A stretch of 7,876 nucleotides of DNA from Planctomycetaceae bacterium (GTDB lineage Bacteria > Planctomycetota > Planctomycetia > Pirellulales > PALSA-1355), in NCBI GenBank assembly GCA_005773095.1, contig SXHT01000066.1, positions 1-7,876 of the forward strand. The letters run 5' to 3'. Below, piece after piece: positions 5,198-7,876 of this stretch. Each line of letters begins with the position of its first letter. Position 1 is the stretch's first letter. The notes below the pieces were generated by a model, which had not been told where the DNA came from, made no database searches, and was given only the letters and a program-made list of their open reading frames with translations. The position numbers and the translations under genes are program-made.

Positions 5198-5791
5198 TCA
5201 GTCGTGTGTTGTCACGTCAGCCCGCACCAGCGAAAACACCACCGCGTTGAGTTGCTCGCTGCGGATGCGGATTCTGGAGCGGGCAATACCTTCGCGCATT
5301 GCCCCCGCTTTGATCGCGACTCGCTGGCTGGCGATATTGCCAACCGCGGCGACGATTTCCATCCGTTCGAGATGGAGCGCTTCGACCCCCCAGCGTGCTA
5401 GCAGGCGGGCCGCGGCGGTACCATAGCCGCTGCTCATGGCGCTGGCCCGCACCCAGTAGCCCAGGTTCGCGCGCTGGCGTTCGTAGTCGAACTGGTTCAG
5501 TCCGCTGCCGCCCAAGAACCGGCCTGTCGCGCGGTCGATGATAGCAAAGCTGTATTCGACTCCGTCGCGCCATGCTTGCGGCCGGGATTCCACCCACGCC
5601 GAACTTTCCTCGCGGGTGTAATCGTAATGACACCAGGGGAGCCAGCGCCCCACTTCGTCGATGCTTTCGCGGGCGGCGGCGAAAAGCTCGTCAATGTCGT
5701 CGAAGTGGAAGGGGCGCAGCAGGATTCGCCCGTCGCTCAAGGAGACGTCAAGATTTGGCGAAGCGACATTGACCCGCTTGTCGGAAGGCAT
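5198..5791 (-). CDS. GNAT acetyltransferase, RimJ/RimL type (197 aa)
   Basis: Cytoplasmic acetyl-CoA-dependent N-acetyltransferase; the RimJ/RimL group modifies protein N-termini (for example ribosomal proteins) or small amines, and the substrate cannot be told here. Seen in order: GRILLRPFHFDDIDELF (21-37), WLPWCHYDYT (50-59), FAIIDRATGRFLGG (82-95), NLGYWVRASAMSSGYGTAA (109-127, the acetyl-CoA pyrophosphate loop, here SGYG rather than the common RGxG/A), LERMEIVAAVGNIASQRV (141-158) and KAGAMREG (161-168). Length is typical. ATG 5789-5791 has GGAG 8 nt upstream. It is divergent from the hydrolase gene over 57 bases and convergent with the PEBP gene. Confidence 0.92.
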   Translation of the reverse strand: MPSDKRVNVASPNLDVSLSDGRILLRPFHFDDIDELFAAARESIDEVGRWLPWCHYDYTREESSAWVESRPQAWRDGVEYSFAIIDRATGRFLGGSGLNQFDYERQRANLGYWVRASAMSSGYGTAAARLLARWGVEALHLERMEIVAAVGNIASQRVAIKAGAMREGIARSRIRIRSEQLNAVVFSLVRADVTTHD

Positions 5792-5848
5792 CTATTGTTC
5801 TCCGCCCAAAAATAGCGAACGCTGACTTTTCCGTCCTAAGTTCCCTTC

Positions 5849-7876
5849 ATGCGGCGAGTTCACCCCCACTGCCAGCGTAGCGTTTTGCACGTGCGACTTC
5901 CAGCCTGGTCGCTGCTGCTGGTGGTGGTCGTCGGCGCGCAGGGGGGCTGCGCTGCGCAGAAGTGGGCGGAGCTGCGCGAGAACTCCAGAAACCCCTTCTT
6001 GGGCTACGTTCACACCTGGGGGCAATCGGAACAAGAACCCAGCGAACGCACCATGCTCGTCCTGCGCAGGTATGACCTGCTGGATGATTACCGGCGGGCT
6101 CCCACGGAACTCTGCGTCAAGCTCCGCGACCGGTTCAACCAGGAGCCAGCCCCCGACACGCTCTATGCGCTTGCGGAACTGGCGTACCTCGGCGGCAAGC
6201 GCGCAGAGGCGCTGATGCAGTCCAAGAAAACACTCGAGCTTTATAGTGCGGCGGTGATGCACTCGTATCTGTTCTTGTTTGACGAACGTTTTGCGCTGTA
6301 CCAAAATTCGTACGACCCGCACTTCCGCGGCGCCTGCGAGGTGTACAACGGAGCGCTCGAAGGCTTGCTGCGGATCGTGCAGAAGCGAAACAAGCTGTTG
6401 CCGGGCGAGACCACCATCGTGCAGGGTGCCAACCAGACGATGGAAGTAACGGTCGCCTGCCAAGGCAGCGGCTGGCGTAGTGAGGACTTCGCTGGATTCA
6501 AGTTTGTCAGCGACTACGAAGTTACGGGATTGCGGAACCACTACCACGCTTACGGCCTGGGCGTGCCCCTGATCGCCGAGCGAAAGGTTGACGCCAAACG
6601 CGACGGGCCCGATCAGTATTACCCACCAGGACTGAGCTTCCCGGTGACGGCGTTCCTGCGCATCGAGCCGAGCAAATCCCCGGCGGAAAATCACCATACG
6701 GCGACGCTGGAGCTGCATGACCCCCTCGCGATCGATGCGCTATCGGTGACCCATCGGCCGGTGCCGCTGGAAAGCGATTTGACGACTCCGCTGGCGTACT
6801 TCCTCAGTCAGCCCCAGCTGCAGAAGCTCGACATTGCCACCATCGGCGTGCTCAATCCCGACAAGGTCAAGCCGCTGCAAGGCGTTTACATGCTGGAGCC
6901 TTATCGCCCCGACCGAATCCCGGTGCTGATGGTACATGGGCTGTGGTCGAGCCCGATCACCTGGATGGAAATGTTCAACGACCTGCGTGGTTCGCCGGAA
7001 CTACGAGATCGGTACCAGTTTTGGTTCTACCTTTATCCCACGGGGCAACCGTTCTGGTACAGCGCGGCACAATTGCGAGCGGATTTGGTCAGCCTGCGAG
7101 ACAACCTCGACCCTTATCACCAGCAGCCGACACTCGACAATCTGGTTTTGGTGGGACACAGCATGGGTGGACTGATTTCAAAGCTGCAAACGCTGGATAG
7201 CCGCGAGGACTTCTGGCGCACAGTGAGCGATCAGTCGTTCCAGCTGGTGAACGCTTCGCTGGATGAGCGTCAGAGTCTCGAAAAGACGTTCTTTTTCCGC
7301 CCCAATCCCTCGGTGCGACGCGTGATTACGATTGCCACACCGCATCGCGGCAGCAATGCTTCCAATAACACCACGCAGTACCTGGGCAACAAGCTGATCG
7401 AACTTCCCAAGATGATGGTCAAGAGCCAGATGCGACTGAAACGAGACAACCCTGGCTGCTTCTTGCCGCAAAACCCCATCGACGTTTCAACGAGCATCGA
7501 GTCGCTGGCTCCCAACTCCAAATTCCTCAACGTGATGCTGGAAAGCGAGGCGAATCCCGCGGTGAAGTATCATAACATCGTCGGCAAGATTAGCCGCAAA
7601 GGGTTTACGGGCAGAATCGCCAGCTCGATTAACGATGGCGACAGCGACGGCGTGGTGGCGGTCGCCAGCGCTCATCTTGAGAATGTGGAGTCGGAGATCA
7701 CGGTCAACGCAGATCACTCCAAAGTGCACGCTCACGCTCTGACCGTGCTCGAAGTGCGCCGGATATTGCTGGAGCACCTCAGCAGCCAACAGGGACCGCC
7801 ACCGAATCCGCTCGAACGGCTCCCCTGGACTGCCGAGAACAAGCCCGCAGGCCCCCCCCTGCCGCCGCCGCGCAAG
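5849..7876 (+). CDS. secreted, probably lipid-anchored alpha/beta-hydrolase (lipase/PGAP1-like), 676+ aa, 3' end beyond window
   Basis: The frame is open from 5849 to the last base, 676 codons without a stop. Hydrophobic residues 19-30 followed by QGGC (Cys34) suggest export; the lipobox is imperfect (Gln at -3), so lipidation is likely rather than certain. Residues 35-185 are mainly helical (ELAYLGG and neighbours) and 190-330 more strand-rich; neither was recognised. The C-terminal hydrolase domain has VLMVHGLWSSP (359-369, oxyanion HG), LVGHSMGG (434-441, nucleophile Ser438), ATPHRGS, NDGDSDGVV (probable acid Asp600) and DHSKVHAH (probable His623). A Pro-rich tail starts near 649. Likely an envelope esterase or lipase. 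ATG 5849 follows an in-frame TAA; GTG 5891 gives a neater signal peptide (Cys at residue 20). Neither has a Shine-Dalgarno sequence. Confidence 0.88.
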   Translation, partial: MRRVHPHCQRSVLHVRLPAWSLLLVVVVGAQGGCAAQKWAELRENSRNPFLGYVHTWGQSEQEPSERTMLVLRRYDLLDDYRRAPTELCVKLRDRFNQEPAPDTLYALAELAYLGGKRAEALMQSKKTLELYSAAVMHSYLFLFDERFALYQNSYDPHFRGACEVYNGALEGLLRIVQKRNKLLPGETTIVQGANQTMEVTVACQGSGWRSEDFAGFKFVSDYEVTGLRNHYHAYGLGVPLIAERKVDAKRDGPDQYYPPGLSFPVTAFLRIEPSKSPAENHHTATLELHDPLAIDALSVTHRPVPLESDLTTPLAYFLSQPQLQKLDIATIGVLNPDKVKPLQGVYMLEPYRPDRIPVLMVHGLWSSPITWMEMFNDLRGSPELRDRYQFWFYLYPTGQPFWYSAAQLRADLVSLRDNLDPYHQQPTLDNLVLVGHSMGGLISKLQTLDSREDFWRTVSDQSFQLVNASLDERQSLEKTFFFRPNPSVRRVITIATPHRGSNASNNTTQYLGNKLIELPKMMVKSQMRLKRDNPGCFLPQNPIDVSTSIESLAPNSKFLNVMLESEANPAVKYHNIVGKISRKGFTGRIASSINDGDSDGVVAVASAHLENVESEITVNADHSKVHAHALTVLEVRRILLEHLSSQQGPPPNPLERLPWTAENKPAGPPLPPPRK

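Noticed and set aside
5792..6718. 308-codon open frame on the minus strand opposite the hydrolase gene
   Set aside because: It overlaps a frame with a signal peptide and catalytic motifs, shows no motif of its own, and is a typical mirror frame in GC-rich DNA.

Overview
The window looks like part of a planctomycete chromosome, probably near Pirellulales. This is inferred from GC-rich DNA, planctomycete-style HisA and ProC sequences, several secreted proteins without a recognisable family, long non-coding gaps and short dispersed intergenic repeats. It is not proven. No phage, transposase, CRISPR, tRNA or rRNA gene was seen.

Layout. Positions 1-3518 carry four genes on the minus strand. In transcription order they are a small secreted basic protein (3518-3120), a divergent SelA-like protein (2756-1422), a 283-aa secreted protein (1312-461) and the start of hisA (306-1, cut by the window edge). 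The gaps of 363, 109 and 154 bases make one tight operon unlikely. From 3687 onwards the genes are proC (plus), a shortened YbhB/PEBP-family protein (plus, 4812-5180), a RimJ/RimL-type GNAT acetyltransferase (minus, 5791-5198, converging on the PEBP gene) and a long secreted alpha/beta-hydrolase (plus, 5849 to the window end, still open).

Functions. hisA (histidine synthesis) and proC (proline synthesis) are ordinary housekeeping genes. The others do not form an obvious pathway with them. Three of the remaining proteins carry an export signal or lipoprotein-like N-terminus.

Most worth a second look: (1) a full-length SelA-fold protein whose PLP-binding lysine is replaced by arginine, with no other selenocysteine gene in view; (2) a PEBP gene whose C-terminal half is intact but whose ligand-site half is almost gone and replaced by a membrane segment; (3) two copies of a 31-bp dispersed element and a run of hairpins in the non-coding gaps; (4) a hairpin holding the ribosome-binding site of a TTG-started secreted protein. 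I see no convincing new multi-gene system here.
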